A stretch of DNA of 64,000 nt, taken from positions 58,576-122,575 of the forward strand of contig CADBQU010000019.1 in NCBI GenBank assembly GCA_902796905.1, read 5' to 3'. Source of the stretch: Oscillospiraceae bacterium (lineage in GTDB: Bacteria; Bacillota; Clostridia; Oscillospirales; Acutalibacteraceae). Shown here in pieces: positions 44,479 to 54,370 of this stretch; the stretch's first letter is position 1; each line of letters starts with the position of its first letter. The notes below the pieces were generated by a model. That model saw nothing but the letters and a program-made list of their open reading frames with translations. It was not told where the DNA came from and ran no database searches. The translations under genes were made by a program, and so were the position numbers.

Positions 44479-44538
44479 TTTTGTTTTTGTTTTTTGCCGA
44501 TATTGTGTTTTGTAAAAATATTATTTTTACTTAATTTA

Positions 44539-44997
44539 TTATTTATGTGCGTTGGGAATAGGCTGCTTTAAGCTGGAACGGGTTTTTCTTACTTCTGCTA
44601 AATTTGAAGTTAAACCTTCGTCGGCTCTTTGCATAAGGTCATCAACAAAATCCTGTGCGGCTTTGCGCATTTCACGGCTTTTGCTTTGTGCTGCTGCTAC
44701 AATTTCTCTTGCTTTTTCTTCGGCTAAACGTGTAATTTCCTGTTGAGCTATCATTTGTGCGGCTCTTTCATCGGCACGTTTAATAATTTCGTCCGCTTCG
44801 GATTTTGCCCTTGTTATAATTTCAGTACGGTCGTTAACAATGTTTTTAGCCTGTTTAATTTCTGCGGGAATATTTAAACGAATATCGTCCACCAATTCTC
44901 TTATTCTTTCGGCGTCTAAAAGTGTGCGCTTACCGGGTAATTTCATACCTCCGTCTAATACTTCGTCAAATTCCTCTAAAAGTTCTTCTATACTCAT
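44539..44997 (-). CDS. Coiled-coil protein of the coaD cluster
   Basis: 152 aa, nearly all helical, rich in Ala, Arg, Glu. The first 30 residues (EELLEEFDEVLDGGMKLPGK) have a compact acidic segment; the rest has heptad spacing (EIITRAKSEADEIIKRADER, AREIVAAAQSKSREMRKAA), like V-ATPase subunit E/H stalks or DivIVA coiled coils. No enzyme motif. The gene sits 4 bp after coaD in many Clostridia. Role unknown. Confidence 0.75.
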   Translation of the reverse strand: MSIEELLEEFDEVLDGGMKLPGKRTLLDAERIRELVDDIRLNIPAEIKQAKNIVNDRTEIITRAKSEADEIIKRADERAAQMIAQQEITRLAEEKAREIVAAAQSKSREMRKAAQDFVDDLMQRADEGLTSNLAEVRKTRSSLKQPIPNAHK

Positions 44998-45000
44998 AAT

Positions 45001-45504
45001 TTATCCATCCTTTCTTTTTAAACGTTCTACAACCGAATTTAAAATAGTTTTAGGAATAAAGTCTGTAACATCGCCGCCCATGCTTGCTATAAGTTTAACC
45101 ATACTGCTGCTTAAATACATATTTTCGGCACTGGACGAAAAAAACATTGTTTCCGCATTCGGATTTAATTTTTTATTGGTTAAAGCCATTTGGAATTCGT
45201 ATTCAAAATCCGACATAGCCCTAAGACCCTTTATAATTGCTTTTGCCCCTACTTTTTTAGTGTAGTCTGCCAATAAACCGTCGTAACTGTCAACTTCAAC
45301 ATTAGGGATGTCTTCGGTTACTTTTTTAAGCATTGCCACGCGTTCTTCAACCGTAAATGACGGTTTTTTTGAACGGTTTATGCTTACCAAAACAATAACT
45401 TTTGAAAACATTTGTGAAGCTCTTCTTATTATATCTAAATGACCTACCGTTACGGGGTCGAAACTGCCGGGACAAACAACCGTTATATTGGTTATGTTGT
45501 TCAT
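45001..45504 (-). CDS. coaD: Phosphopantetheine adenylyltransferase
   Basis: 167 aa, penultimate step of coenzyme A synthesis. CPGSFDPVTVGHLDIIRRA has the HxGH nucleotidyl-transfer motif, KGLRAMSDFEYEFQMALTN the substrate site, and SSSMVKLIA the ISSTxxR-like ATP loop. It lies one base after rsmD, the standard Firmicute order. Confidence 0.97.
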   Translation of the reverse strand: MNNITNITVVCPGSFDPVTVGHLDIIRRASQMFSKVIVLVSINRSKKPSFTVEERVAMLKKVTEDIPNVEVDSYDGLLADYTKKVGAKAIIKGLRAMSDFEYEFQMALTNKKLNPNAETMFFSSSAENMYLSSSMVKLIASMGGDVTDFIPKTILNSVVERLKRKDG

Positions 45505-45505
45505 A

Positions 45506-46048
45506 TTAATCTTTCTTTCTTTTGTAAACGGTTATACCGGTTTTGCCGTATTTATAAGTTTTAAATATCGATAAATTTTGTATTTCTTCGGGTAATTTTT
45601 CGTTGGTGGAATGCTCGCAAATAATCATACCGTAATCACTTAATCGGTTATTTACCGTATTTATTGCATTAATCATTTGATTAGCTTTGTACGGAGGGTC
45701 TAAAAACACTATGTCAAAAGTTAAATCGGTACTTTGCAAAAACATAGTGTAGTCGGTTTTAAAAACCGTGGCTTTTTGTTCTAATTTAGCCGATTTTAAA
45801 TTTCTTTTTATAATTTCTACGGCATTGTTTCCGTTATCTATAAAAACTGCGCTTTCGGCACCTCTGCTTAAAGCTTCAATACCTAATTGACCGCTTCCCG
45901 CAAAAAGGTCTAAAACCCTTCTTCCTTCAATATCAAACTGAATAGCGCTAAACAAAGCCTCCTTAACTTTTTCGGTGGTAGGCCTTGTTTCGTATCCTTC
46001 GGGAGCCGTTAATTTTGCGCCGCGCGCCGTACCTGTAATTACTCTCAT
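45506..46048 (-). CDS. rsmD: 16S rRNA (guanine966-N2)-methyltransferase
   Basis: 180 aa AdoMet enzyme that modifies the small-subunit rRNA. MRVITGTARGAKL with RPTTEKVKEALFSAIQ is the start signature. VLDLFAGSGQLGIEALSRGA is the AdoMet loop, and IVFLDPPYKANQM the catalytic DPPY motif. Confidence 0.96.
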   Translation of the reverse strand: MRVITGTARGAKLTAPEGYETRPTTEKVKEALFSAIQFDIEGRRVLDLFAGSGQLGIEALSRGAESAVFIDNGNNAVEIIKRNLKSAKLEQKATVFKTDYTMFLQSTDLTFDIVFLDPPYKANQMINAINTVNNRLSDYGMIICEHSTNEKLPEEIQNLSIFKTYKYGKTGITVYKRKKD

Positions 46049-46111
46049 AATACCTCACACAAATTTATACATATACTATTATTGCTTAAAACAAATAAAA
46101 AGTCAATATTT

Positions 46112-47092
46112 TTATTTAACGGATGCGTTTTTTACAACAAATTCCATAACCTTTTTTACAAGTAAAGTATTTTGAACGTCGGACAATTGTTTTTGTGTGT
46201 ATTTACCTTTGCCGTAAGTGGATTCGGCCTCTTTTTCCGCATCTTTAATATCAACCGAAATATTTTCTTTTTTGGCAATGTAATACGCAACCATTTCTTC
46301 TTTTGTTCTTTCTTCGGCATATTCTCTCATAAGATTGTTAAATCCTTCTTCGTAATTGCTGAAGTAAGAGGTTTTATAAGTTGCGTATTGGGTTGATAAA
46401 TATTCTATATTGTTATTTAATTCTTTTTCGGGATATTTTAATATAGAGGCTTCGCCGACTGCTTTTGTAATCCAAATATAATCGCTTTTAATACCGTCGG
46501 CTATAGCTTTTTTATATTCGTCTAAACTTTTATATCCCATTTCGGAAGCAAAAACCTCGTCTAATTCATTAAAGGTTTTTCTTTTTATTTTTTTAATTGT
46601 TACGGTAAATTCAACGCCTTTTCCGGCAAGGTCTTTACTGTGGTAAGAAGTAGGGAATTTAAGGTTAAGCTTTACGGTTTCGCCGGTTTTTTTGCCTATA
46701 AGTCCCGTTTCAAAGCCTTCAATAAAACTATTGCTGCCTATTTCCAAATCGGCGTTTTCGGCAGAACCGCCTTCAAATTCTTTACCGTCTATTTTTCCTA
46801 CATAATCTATAACAACCGTATCGCTTTCAATTACCGTGTTTACGCCGGTAAGCTCGGTTTCTTTATATAATTTTAAGCTTTCAAGATCTGTTTGGTATTT
46901 TTTCTTTATTTTTTGTGCAACTTCCGGAATATTTTCCGAATACTCAATACCCTTGTATTTTTTAACGGTTATATATTTAGACATATCGGGATATTCGTAA
47001 TATTTAAAAAATGCGTCGCTTTTGTTGCCGCCGCAGGCGCAAAGAGAAAATATCAGTCCTAAAAGTAATATAACGGAAACGGTTTTTTTCAT
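46112..47092 (-). CDS. FKBP-type peptidyl-prolyl isomerase lipoprotein (trigger-factor-like)
   Basis: 326 aa. A signal peptide with lipobox (LIFSLCACGG, cleavage before Cys near 20) anchors it outside the membrane. An FKBP domain spans about 80-170 (DTVVIDYVGKIDGKEFEGGS, FIEGFETGLIGKKTGETVKL). The C-terminal half is helical, like the trigger factor C-domain (YPEKELNNNIEYL...). It likely acts as an extracellular foldase, comparable in role to PrsA. Confidence 0.88.
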   Translation of the reverse strand: MKKTVSVILLLGLIFSLCACGGNKSDAFFKYYEYPDMSKYITVKKYKGIEYSENIPEVAQKIKKKYQTDLESLKLYKETELTGVNTVIESDTVVIDYVGKIDGKEFEGGSAENADLEIGSNSFIEGFETGLIGKKTGETVKLNLKFPTSYHSKDLAGKGVEFTVTIKKIKRKTFNELDEVFASEMGYKSLDEYKKAIADGIKSDYIWITKAVGEASILKYPEKELNNNIEYLSTQYATYKTSYFSNYEEGFNNLMREYAEERTKEEMVAYYIAKKENISVDIKDAEKEAESTYGKGKYTQKQLSDVQNTLLVKKVMEFVVKNASVK

Positions 47093-47282
47093 AAAAAATT
47101 TAATTCCTTTCAGTGAATAAAAAATATTGATTGCAGTGTATATAAAATAACCGATGTTAAAAAATAAAAATTTTTAAAAGAGATTTATAATTTTTATATA
47201 CAAATAACATAATATACATCTATTATAACATATTTTTTGTTTTAATTCCACTGTTTTTTAAATGATTTTGTTTAAAATTTAT

Positions 47283-47311
47283 TTGTATAATTAAAACAGT
47301 TATGATACAAT
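47283..47311 (+). promoter_or_regulatory. Probable promoter of phoH-ybeY-era
   Basis: TTGTAT (47283-47288), 17 bp, TACAAT (47306-47311), about 50 bp before phoH. Confidence 0.5.
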
Positions 47312-47362
47312 AAATAATATAAAACAGTATTTTAAGGCATTTATTTTTCAGGGGGACAATAT

Positions 47363-48367
47363 ATGAATGAACGCAGCAGTATAGTTTTAGAAAAAACCGA
47401 ACATTTATCGGGTTTGTTCGGTAATTACGACGCAAATATTAAAGCTATAGAGCAGCGGTATAAAGTTAGTATAACCTACCACGGTAACACTTTAAATATT
47501 CAGGGTGAAAAGAGCGGAGTTGAAAAATCGTTAAAAGTAATAAAATCGCTTTTAACCCTTATAGATAAGGGCGAGAGCATAACGGAGCAAAATTTAATTT
47601 ATGTTTTTTCGCTTGTGGAAGAAGGTAACGACGATAAAATTTCGGTTCTTACCAACAGCGACGCCGTATGTGTTACGGCATCCGGCAAACCCATAAAAGC
47701 CAAAACTTTAGGACAGAAAAAATATTTGGAAGCCATAAACAACAATATAATTACAATAGGCGTAGGGCCTGCCGGAACAGGTAAAACTTATTTGGCGGTG
47801 GCTTTGGCCGTAAAAGCTTTTAGGTCTAAAGAAGTAAACAGAATAATTCTTACGCGTCCCGCTGTGGAAGCCGGCGAAAAACTCGGCTTTTTGCCGGGTG
47901 ATCTGCAACAAAAAATAGACCCGTATTTAAGACCTTTATACGACGCTTTACACGAAATGTTAGGCAGTGAATTGCTTGCAAGATGTCAGGAAAGAGGAGA
48001 TATAGAAGTGGCTCCTTTGGCATATATGCGCGGCAGAACTTTAGATAACAGTTTTATTATTTTGGATGAAGCGCAAAATACAACAAAAGAGCAAATGAAA
48101 ATGTTTTTAACAAGGCTTGGGAATAACAGTAAAATCGTTGTAACCGGCGATATTACCCAAACCGATTTGGCATTTGGAAAGCAATCGGGTTTAAAACAGG
48201 TAATGCACATTTTAAAAGGAATAAAAGATATTGCCGTAATAAAACTTTCAAGCAAAGACGTGGTAAGGCACAGATTGGTACAGGAAATAATTAACGCTTA
48301 TGAAAAAAGCGATAAAAAGGAAGAACAATATTTAAATGCAAAAAACAGAGATAACGGTAAGCAATAA
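47363..48367 (+). CDS. phoH: PhoH-like ATPase
   Basis: 334 aa. An N-terminal KH-like region is followed by GVGPAGTGKTYLAVALAV (Walker A, about residue 135), LTRPAVEAGEKLGFLPGDLQ, and FIILDEAQNTTKEQMKMFLTR (Walker B). It belongs to the YbeZ-type subfamily, which works with YbeY in rRNA maturation and quality control; ybeY overlaps it here by 32 bp. GGGGGA precedes the ATG. Confidence 0.95.
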   Translation: MNERSSIVLEKTEHLSGLFGNYDANIKAIEQRYKVSITYHGNTLNIQGEKSGVEKSLKVIKSLLTLIDKGESITEQNLIYVFSLVEEGNDDKISVLTNSDAVCVTASGKPIKAKTLGQKKYLEAINNNIITIGVGPAGTGKTYLAVALAVKAFRSKEVNRIILTRPAVEAGEKLGFLPGDLQQKIDPYLRPLYDALHEMLGSELLARCQERGDIEVAPLAYMRGRTLDNSFIILDEAQNTTKEQMKMFLTRLGNNSKIVVTGDITQTDLAFGKQSGLKQVMHILKGIKDIAVIKLSSKDVVRHRLVQEIINAYEKSDKKEEQYLNAKNRDNGKQ

Positions 48368-48806
48368 TCAAAACGAAACTTTGCCGGAAAATATTAAAAG
48401 CATTTTAAAAAATGCCTGCAAAGAAGTTTTAAAATATGAGAAATTTTTAAAGGACGCCGAAATTTCCGTAACATTTGTAACGGAAGAAGAAATTAAGCAA
48501 TTAAATAAAGAGTTTAGGAATAAAGACAGCGTAACGGATGTATTATCGTTTCCTATGGGAGAAAACGGAGAGTACGATTTAAACCCTGAAAACAATTGTT
48601 TTATTTTGGGCGATGTGGTTATTTGCGTTAAAAGAGCTTTGGAACAGTCTTTGGAGTACGGACACAGTTTAACAAGAGAAATAACGTTTTTATGCGTTCA
48701 CTCTGTTTTACATTTGCTGGGTTACGACCATATAAAAGAAGAAGACACAGCTGTAATGCGTCCGAAAGAAAAAGCAATAATGGAAATTTTAAAAATAAGC
48801 AGATAA
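48336..48806 (+). CDS. ybeY: Endoribonuclease YbeY
   Basis: 156 aa rRNA maturation factor. The zinc site is in CVHSVLHLLGYDH (HxxxHxxxxxH). FRNKDSVTDVLSFPMGE is the upstream conserved block. The start overlaps the end of phoH in another frame, which couples translation. The reading continues past the zinc site with a short helix. Confidence 0.94.
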   Translation: MQKTEITVSNNQNETLPENIKSILKNACKEVLKYEKFLKDAEISVTFVTEEEIKQLNKEFRNKDSVTDVLSFPMGENGEYDLNPENNCFILGDVVICVKRALEQSLEYGHSLTREITFLCVHSVLHLLGYDHIKEEDTAVMRPKEKAIMEILKISR

Positions 48807-48871
48807 AAATTAAAAAACAAATAAAAATTAAAAACAAAAATAAAAAATCAAAATAAAAACAGAGGTATTTT

Positions 48872-49804
48872 ATGAAAACAAAAACGGCGTTTATAGCGGT
48901 TATAGGAAGAGCCAATGTAGGTAAATCTTCGTTTATTAACAGAGTGGTGGGAAATAAAGTTGCAATTGTTTCGGATAAGCCCCAAACCACAAGGACCCGA
49001 ATAATGGGAGTAAAGAATTTTGAAGATGACAAAAGCGATACGCAAATAGTTTTTATTGATACCCCGGGTTTTCATAAACCGAAAAATGTTTTGGGCGAAC
49101 AAATGGTAAAGGCTACGGAAAATGGTTTGTTTGATGTAGACGGCGTTTTACTTATGGTAGACGCGGCTCCCGAATTTAAATTTTCAAAAGACAATATTCC
49201 GCCTGCCGAAACAGAACTTATAAAGGCGTTAAAAAAACGCAATTTAAAATGTATTTTAGCGCTTAATAAAATAGATAAACTGCAGGATAAAAGCAGTTTG
49301 CTTGAAATGATAGCGGCGTATTCCGAGCTTTATAATTTTTCGGCTATTCATCCTATTTCGGTATCTACCGGTAACGGAATAGAAGAAATAAGCAAAGATT
49401 TAATATCTTTTGCAAAAGAAGGACCGCATTATTTTCCTAAAGACGTATATTCCGACCAACCGGATAAAGTTATGGTAGCCGAGCTTATACGAGAAAAAAT
49501 ATTAAGGCTTTACGAAAAGGAAATTCCCCACGGAACGGCAGTGGAAATAGAAAGATTTTATGAAAGAGATACTAAAGAAGGCGAGCCTATATTAATGGTA
49601 GAAGCCGTAGTTTACTGCGAAAAAGAAAGCCATAAGGGAATTATTATAGGCAAAGGCGGAGCGGCTTTAAAAAAGGTTGGTACTTTAGCCAGAAAGGATA
49701 TAGAAAAATTCTTCGGTATGAAAGTATCGCTTAAGCTTTGGATAAAAGTAAAAGAAGATTGGCGCAACCGCAAAGGAATAATACATAGTTTGGGACTGGA
49801 TTAG
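48872..49804 (+). CDS. era: GTPase Era
   Basis: 310 aa ribosome-assembly GTPase. GRANVGKSSFINRVVG (G1), TTRTRIMG (G2), FIDTPGFHKPKN (G3), LNKIDKL (G4) and the C-terminal KH domain (IIIGKGGAALKKVGTLARKD) are all present. It binds the 3' end of 16S rRNA. The order phoH-ybeY-era-yqzL-recO is the Firmicute standard. Confidence 0.97.
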   Translation: MKTKTAFIAVIGRANVGKSSFINRVVGNKVAIVSDKPQTTRTRIMGVKNFEDDKSDTQIVFIDTPGFHKPKNVLGEQMVKATENGLFDVDGVLLMVDAAPEFKFSKDNIPPAETELIKALKKRNLKCILALNKIDKLQDKSSLLEMIAAYSELYNFSAIHPISVSTGNGIEEISKDLISFAKEGPHYFPKDVYSDQPDKVMVAELIREKILRLYEKEIPHGTAVEIERFYERDTKEGEPILMVEAVVYCEKESHKGIIIGKGGAALKKVGTLARKDIEKFFGMKVSLKLWIKVKEDWRNRKGIIHSLGLD

Positions 49805-49890
49805 ACAATATAACTGGGAAACAATGTTTTTTAAATAAACGGCGCAATTATCGGCATTAGTGCCTTCAGTTCACAATACACCGGTATTTT

Positions 49891-49924
49891 AAATATTAAT
49901 TTAAATATTAATTTAAATATTAAA
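49891..49924. repeat. Short 12 bp AT tandem repeat in the era-yqzL gap
   Basis: AAATATTAATTT occurs at 49891-49902 and 49903-49914, then a partial unit. The rest of the 341 bp gap (49805-50145) is AT-rich and shows no other feature. Confidence 0.6.
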
Positions 49925-50145
49925 AAATATAAACGGCAATGTTTTGCTATAGAAAGTATTGTGTTGATGGTATTGATTGTATTGTTTAATAATTAATATA
50001 AATACATAATATTTTTGTTTTAGGCTTTAAAATAAAAAGATAGTAAAAAAGATAGTAAAAAATTAAAAGCCGATAAAATTTTAAAAAACAAAAAATTAAG
50101 GTTTGATATTCGTTATTTGGGGCAAAATATTTTTGGGTGATAATA

Positions 50146-50322
50146 ATGAATAAAAAACCGAACGGCGGCAGAAAAGAATGGTTAAAATTTACTCTTTCAG
50201 GAAGGGTTACGGATTATTTATCTTTTGTATCAAAAAAGGAAGAAAACTTAAAAAATGAAACAGGTAAAAGCACAAAAGAAAATAAAAACCGAGGGGTTGG
50301 TAATAAAAACGGTAGATGTTAA
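50146..50322 (+). CDS. yqzL: YqzL-like small protein
   Basis: 58 aa. EWLKFTLSGRVTDYLSF resembles the W..F..TG....YL.Y core of YqzL, a small conserved protein that lies between era and recO in Bacilli and Clostridia. Its function is unknown. It has a Lys/Asn-rich tail and overlaps recO by 68 bp in another frame. I use ATG 50146 behind GGGTGAT. Position is half of the evidence. Confidence 0.65.
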   Translation: MNKKPNGGRKEWLKFTLSGRVTDYLSFVSKKEENLKNETGKSTKENKNRGVGNKNGRC

Positions 50323-51025
50323 CGACAGTAACCGTTTAATTGTTATTTTAACTAACGATATGGGTATAATAACCGCTTTTGCCGGCGGTGTTAAAAAGCC
50401 AACCAGCAAATTATCCGCTGGATGCGGACTTTTTGTTTATTCGTTTTTCGGATTAACAAAAACCGGTTCCAACTACAGGGTAGACGAAGTTATACCGAAA
50501 GAACTTTTTTATAAAATAAGGTATGACATTGAAGGTGTAGCGTTAGCTTCTTATTTTTGCGAGTTGGTGTCGGGTATGTCGTTTGAGGGAGATTGCTCAA
50601 ACGAACTTTTAAGGCCGTTGCTTAACGCATTGTATTTAATAACGCAAAAAAATAAACCGTTAAAGCTTATAAAAGCGGTAACCGAAATGAGAATTATGTC
50701 GGCTGCGGGATTTATGCCGGATTTAAGTGGAGTTTCGTGCGGACATAATTATGAAAATTCCGTTGTTTATCTTGATTTTATAGGCGGCGTTTTGGTTTGC
50801 AGCAATTGTGCAAAAAAGATAAACGGATTTAAAGGAAAAATTTTAAATAAAACGGTTTTGGACGCTTTAAGGTACATATTAAATTCCGATGTAAAAAAAT
50901 GCTATTCTTTTAATATTCCTCAAAACGACCTTAATAATTTGTGTTATATAACCGAAAACTACGTTATAGAACAAACCGAGCGTAAATGTAAAACTTTAAG
51001 CACTTTAAAAGAACTGCTGCAATAA
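50255..51025 (+). CDS. recO: DNA repair protein RecO
   Basis: 256 aa RecFOR-pathway mediator. The N-terminal OB fold (KTEGLVIKTVDVNDSNRLIVIL, GIITAFAGGVKKP) is followed by helices and a zinc region with cysteines in VSCGHNYEN and CSNCAKK. The start lies inside yqzL. Confidence 0.94.
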   Translation: MKQVKAQKKIKTEGLVIKTVDVNDSNRLIVILTNDMGIITAFAGGVKKPTSKLSAGCGLFVYSFFGLTKTGSNYRVDEVIPKELFYKIRYDIEGVALASYFCELVSGMSFEGDCSNELLRPLLNALYLITQKNKPLKLIKAVTEMRIMSAAGFMPDLSGVSCGHNYENSVVYLDFIGGVLVCSNCAKKINGFKGKILNKTVLDALRYILNSDVKKCYSFNIPQNDLNNLCYITENYVIEQTERKCKTLSTLKELLQ

Positions 51026-51048
51026 AAACAAAATAAATATTATAAAAA

Positions 51049-51110
51049 GGGCGAAAGCCCCGTAAAAAACAAATTTTTTGTTTTTTACGGCAAAAGCGTT
51101 GCTTTTGCCC
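51049..51110. repeat. Multi-hairpin element K (recO-mutS2)
   Basis: GGGC/GCCC (51049-51060, loop GAAA), then CCGTAAAAAACAAA/TTTGTTTTTTACGG (51060-51090, TTT loop), then CAAAAGC/GCTTTTG (51091-51107). The 5' GGGC can pair instead with the final GCCC (51107-51110) to close the set. It is a shortened variant of the family. Confidence 0.78.
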
Positions 51111-51156
51111 TAATATACAAAAAACACTTTTTTGAATTAAATTTAAGGAATAAAAA

Positions 51157-53544
51157 ATGATAGAAACATATAACGAACAAAAACATATAAAAACTTTAGA
51201 ACTGGATAAGGTTTTAAATTTACTTTCTTTGTGTTGCAGTATGGATGAAACCAAAGAAAAGGCTAAAGAAATTATGCCTAAAAATAATTTTCATGAAGTA
51301 AATGAGCTTTTAAAAGAAACCGAAGATGCTTTTTTGCTTTCGGCAAGGTTTTCGGCGCCTACTTTCGGTAAAGTAACTAATGTTATTTCTTTGCTTTCCA
51401 GGGCGGAAATGGGCGGAGTGCTTAATATGCACGAGCTTTTAAAAATAGGGGAATTGCTTAGAGTTTCTAGAACGGTTAAAAGCTGGAAAGAAACAAACGC
51501 CGAAAATTTTAATACTTCTTTGGATAAGTATTTTAATAAAGTAACGCCTAACAAATATTTTGAGGAAAAAATATTTTCTTATATTAAAAGCGAAGATGAA
51601 ATGAGTGATAATGCTTCGGAAACGCTTTATAATATAAGGAAAAAAATAAGAAAAGCTTCTTTGGCAGTAAGAGAAAAATTAGAAAAAACCATAAAAGGCT
51701 CGGCAGCAAAATATTTGCAGGATTCTATTATTACACAAAGGGAAGGCAGATTTGTAGTTCCTGTAAAAGCCGAAAATAAATCGGCGGTCCCCGGTCTTGT
51801 TCACGATACCTCCTCCAGCGGAGCCACTCTTTTTGTAGAGCCTATGGCGGTTGTTGAACTTAATAACGATATAAGGGTTTTAAAATCGAAAGAAAAAGAA
51901 GAAATAGAACGTATTTTATACGAGCTTTCTGCAGATGCGGCGGTTTTTGCAAACAGCGCAAAAATTTCTTATAATGCCTTGCTTTCGTTAGACCTTATTT
52001 TTGCAAAAGCGGCTTTAGGGTATAAAATGAAGGCTACGGTTCCTAAAATTAACGATATAGGAAAAATAAAGTTAAATAAAGCAAGACATCCGCTGATAGA
52101 TCAAAAATCGGTAGTACCTATTTCTTTGGAACTGGGATACGATTATACCATGCTTTTAATTACGGGACCCAATACTGGAGGAAAAACCGTAACTTTAAAA
52201 ACCATAGGACTTTTGTGTTTAATGACTTCATGCGGACTTTTAATTCCGGCGGAAGACGGCAGTGAAATTGCCGTATTTAATAAAATATTTGCGGATATAG
52301 GCGACGAACAAAGCATTGAACAATCGCTTTCGACTTTCTCAAGCCACATTAAAAACATAATTAATATTTTGGATTTGTGCGATAAAAATTCGCTTATATT
52401 GTTTGATGAACTTTGTGCCGGAACCGACCCTGTAGAAGGCGCTGCTTTAGCAGAAAGTATTTTAAACAGATGTATGGAAAAAAACTCTACCGTGGCAGCC
52501 ACCACGCATTATGCCGAGCTTAAAACATTTGCGTTGGAAAAACCAAAGGCGCAAAACGCCTGCTGCGAGTTTGACGTTGAAACATTAAAACCTACTTATA
52601 GGCTTTTAATAGGTGTTCCGGGCAGGTCAAACGCTTTTGAAATTTCAAAAAAATTAGGTTTGGACGTTAATATAGTAGAAAAAGCAAAAGAACTGATATC
52701 GAGAGAAAACGTTAGATTTGACAATGTGATTTCTCAACTTGAAAAGGCGCATACCGACGCCAGAAAAGAAAAAGAAACAGCCGAAGCGTTAAAAATAAAA
52801 ATGGAAAAAGCCCAAAAGCTTTCAGAGGAAAAATTAAAAGAAGTTACAAACGAAAAAGAAAAGATTTTGGAAAATGCAAGGCAAAAAACAGAAGATACAA
52901 TAGATTATGCCAAAAGCGAAGCCAACCGTTTGTTAAACGAACTTGAAGAAATTAAGAAAAAAATTACAAAAGAAAATGCTTCCGACAGTATTATAAAAGC
53001 CAAAACTTTAATTAACCAAAAGATTAAAAATATTGAAAAAACCAATACCGGCGATGAAATAGAGGACAGCGAATATGAAAATTATACGCTTCCAAGAGCC
53101 TTAAAGCCCGGAGATAATTTAAGGGTTAAAGGTTTTTCAAAATTGGGAGTTTTAGAAAAGCAGAACGGAAACAAACTGCAAATTGTTTTGGGAAATATAA
53201 AAACAACGGTTGATATAAAAGACGTTATGCTTTTTGAAGAAAAACCAAAAGAAAAAAGAACAAGAACCATAAGCGGAATAAAAAGCAAAGCCGAAATGAA
53301 AACAGTCAGGGAACTGGATATAAGAGGACTTTCGGTAGACGAAGGTATTATAGAAGTTGAACGGTTTATAGACAACTGCGTTTTATCGGGAGCCGAAAAC
53401 GTAACGGTTATTCACGGTAAAGGAACGGGAGTTTTAAGAGAAGCCGTAAGGAAACATTTAAAAACGTTAAAACAGGTAAAATCAATACGCCCCGGAATTT
53501 ACGGTGAGGGAGAAAACGGAGTAACCGTAGTAACTTTAAAATAA
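51157..53544 (+). CDS. mutS2: Endonuclease MutS2
   Basis: 795 aa. The central ATPase has LITGPNTGGKTVTLKTIG (Walker A, about residue 335), FADIGDEQSIEQSLSTFSSH and LILFDELCAGTDP (Walker B). A long coiled coil (about 520-630) precedes the KOW-like segment and the Smr nuclease domain (ELDIRGLSVDEGI, VIHGKGTGVLREAV). MutS2 limits recombination and rescues collided ribosomes in Bacillus. Confidence 0.96.
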   Translation: MIETYNEQKHIKTLELDKVLNLLSLCCSMDETKEKAKEIMPKNNFHEVNELLKETEDAFLLSARFSAPTFGKVTNVISLLSRAEMGGVLNMHELLKIGELLRVSRTVKSWKETNAENFNTSLDKYFNKVTPNKYFEEKIFSYIKSEDEMSDNASETLYNIRKKIRKASLAVREKLEKTIKGSAAKYLQDSIITQREGRFVVPVKAENKSAVPGLVHDTSSSGATLFVEPMAVVELNNDIRVLKSKEKEEIERILYELSADAAVFANSAKISYNALLSLDLIFAKAALGYKMKATVPKINDIGKIKLNKARHPLIDQKSVVPISLELGYDYTMLLITGPNTGGKTVTLKTIGLLCLMTSCGLLIPAEDGSEIAVFNKIFADIGDEQSIEQSLSTFSSHIKNIINILDLCDKNSLILFDELCAGTDPVEGAALAESILNRCMEKNSTVAATTHYAELKTFALEKPKAQNACCEFDVETLKPTYRLLIGVPGRSNAFEISKKLGLDVNIVEKAKELISRENVRFDNVISQLEKAHTDARKEKETAEALKIKMEKAQKLSEEKLKEVTNEKEKILENARQKTEDTIDYAKSEANRLLNELEEIKKKITKENASDSIIKAKTLINQKIKNIEKTNTGDEIEDSEYENYTLPRALKPGDNLRVKGFSKLGVLEKQNGNKLQIVLGNIKTTVDIKDVMLFEEKPKEKRTRTISGIKSKAEMKTVRELDIRGLSVDEGIIEVERFIDNCVLSGAENVTVIHGKGTGVLREAVRKHLKTLKQVKSIRPGIYGEGENGVTVVTLK

Positions 53545-53617
53545 AAAAGAATAAAACGACAGAAGTATATGTAAAAAAATAATTAAAAATAGATTTTATT
53601 TATAAGGAGGATAAATT

Positions 53618-54352
53618 ATGTCTAAAACCGTACTTATAACCGGAGCCAGCCAAGGGATAGGCTCGGCGGCGGCTATAGTTTTTGCAGATAAGGGATATAA
53701 TGTGGTTATAAACTATAATAATTCCGAAACAAAAGCTAAAATGTTGCAGCAATCTTTGGCAAAAACCGGCTGTAAATGTTTGGCGGTGGGCGCAAATGTG
53801 GCATATCCCGGAGAAGTAAATAATATGGTAAAACAAGCGGAATACGCTTTCGGCGGAATTGACGTTTTGGTTAATAATGCGGGAATATCCTCTTTTAATT
53901 TAATTCAGGATATATCCGACGCCGAATGGAACGATATGGTTTCCGTAAATTTAACGGGTGTATTTAACACTACCAGAGCGGTTATACCCCAAATGATACA
54001 TAAAAAAGAAGGGGCGATTATTAATGTTTCTTCTATTTGGGGCATTACGGGCGGAGCTATGGAAACGCATTATTCTGCCGCTAAAGCAGGCGTAATAGGT
54101 TTTACAAAGGCGTTGGCAAAAGAGGTAGGACCCAGCGGAATAAGGGTTAATTGCGTAGCACCGGGAGTTATAGAAACAAATATGAATTCGAATTTAACTT
54201 TGGAAGATATGAGAAGATTAACGGATGATACTCCTTTAGGTAGATTAGGTTCGCCTTTTGAAGTGGCAACAACCATTTATTATTTAGCTACCGAAGACGC
54301 TTCGTTTATAACCGGTCAGGTAATAAGTCCTAACGGCGGATTTGTTATTTAA
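53618..54352 (+). CDS. SDR oxidoreductase, FabG/YmfI-like
   Basis: 244 aa NAD(P)-dependent reductase. TGASQGIGSAAA is the dinucleotide loop, VLVNNAGIS the second motif, and Ser-Tyr-Lys are in INVSSIWG and HYSAAKAG. The SSIWG...ETHYSAAKAG wording is like the EF-P 5-aminopentanone reductase YmfI. A FabG role in fatty acid synthesis cannot be excluded because no fab genes are nearby. AAGGAGG precedes the ATG. Confidence 0.85.
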   Translation: MSKTVLITGASQGIGSAAAIVFADKGYNVVINYNNSETKAKMLQQSLAKTGCKCLAVGANVAYPGEVNNMVKQAEYAFGGIDVLVNNAGISSFNLIQDISDAEWNDMVSVNLTGVFNTTRAVIPQMIHKKEGAIINVSSIWGITGGAMETHYSAAKAGVIGFTKALAKEVGPSGIRVNCVAPGVIETNMNSNLTLEDMRRLTDDTPLGRLGSPFEVATTIYYLATEDASFITGQVISPNGGFVI

Positions 54353-54370
54353 ACTTTTATAAAAGCTGTA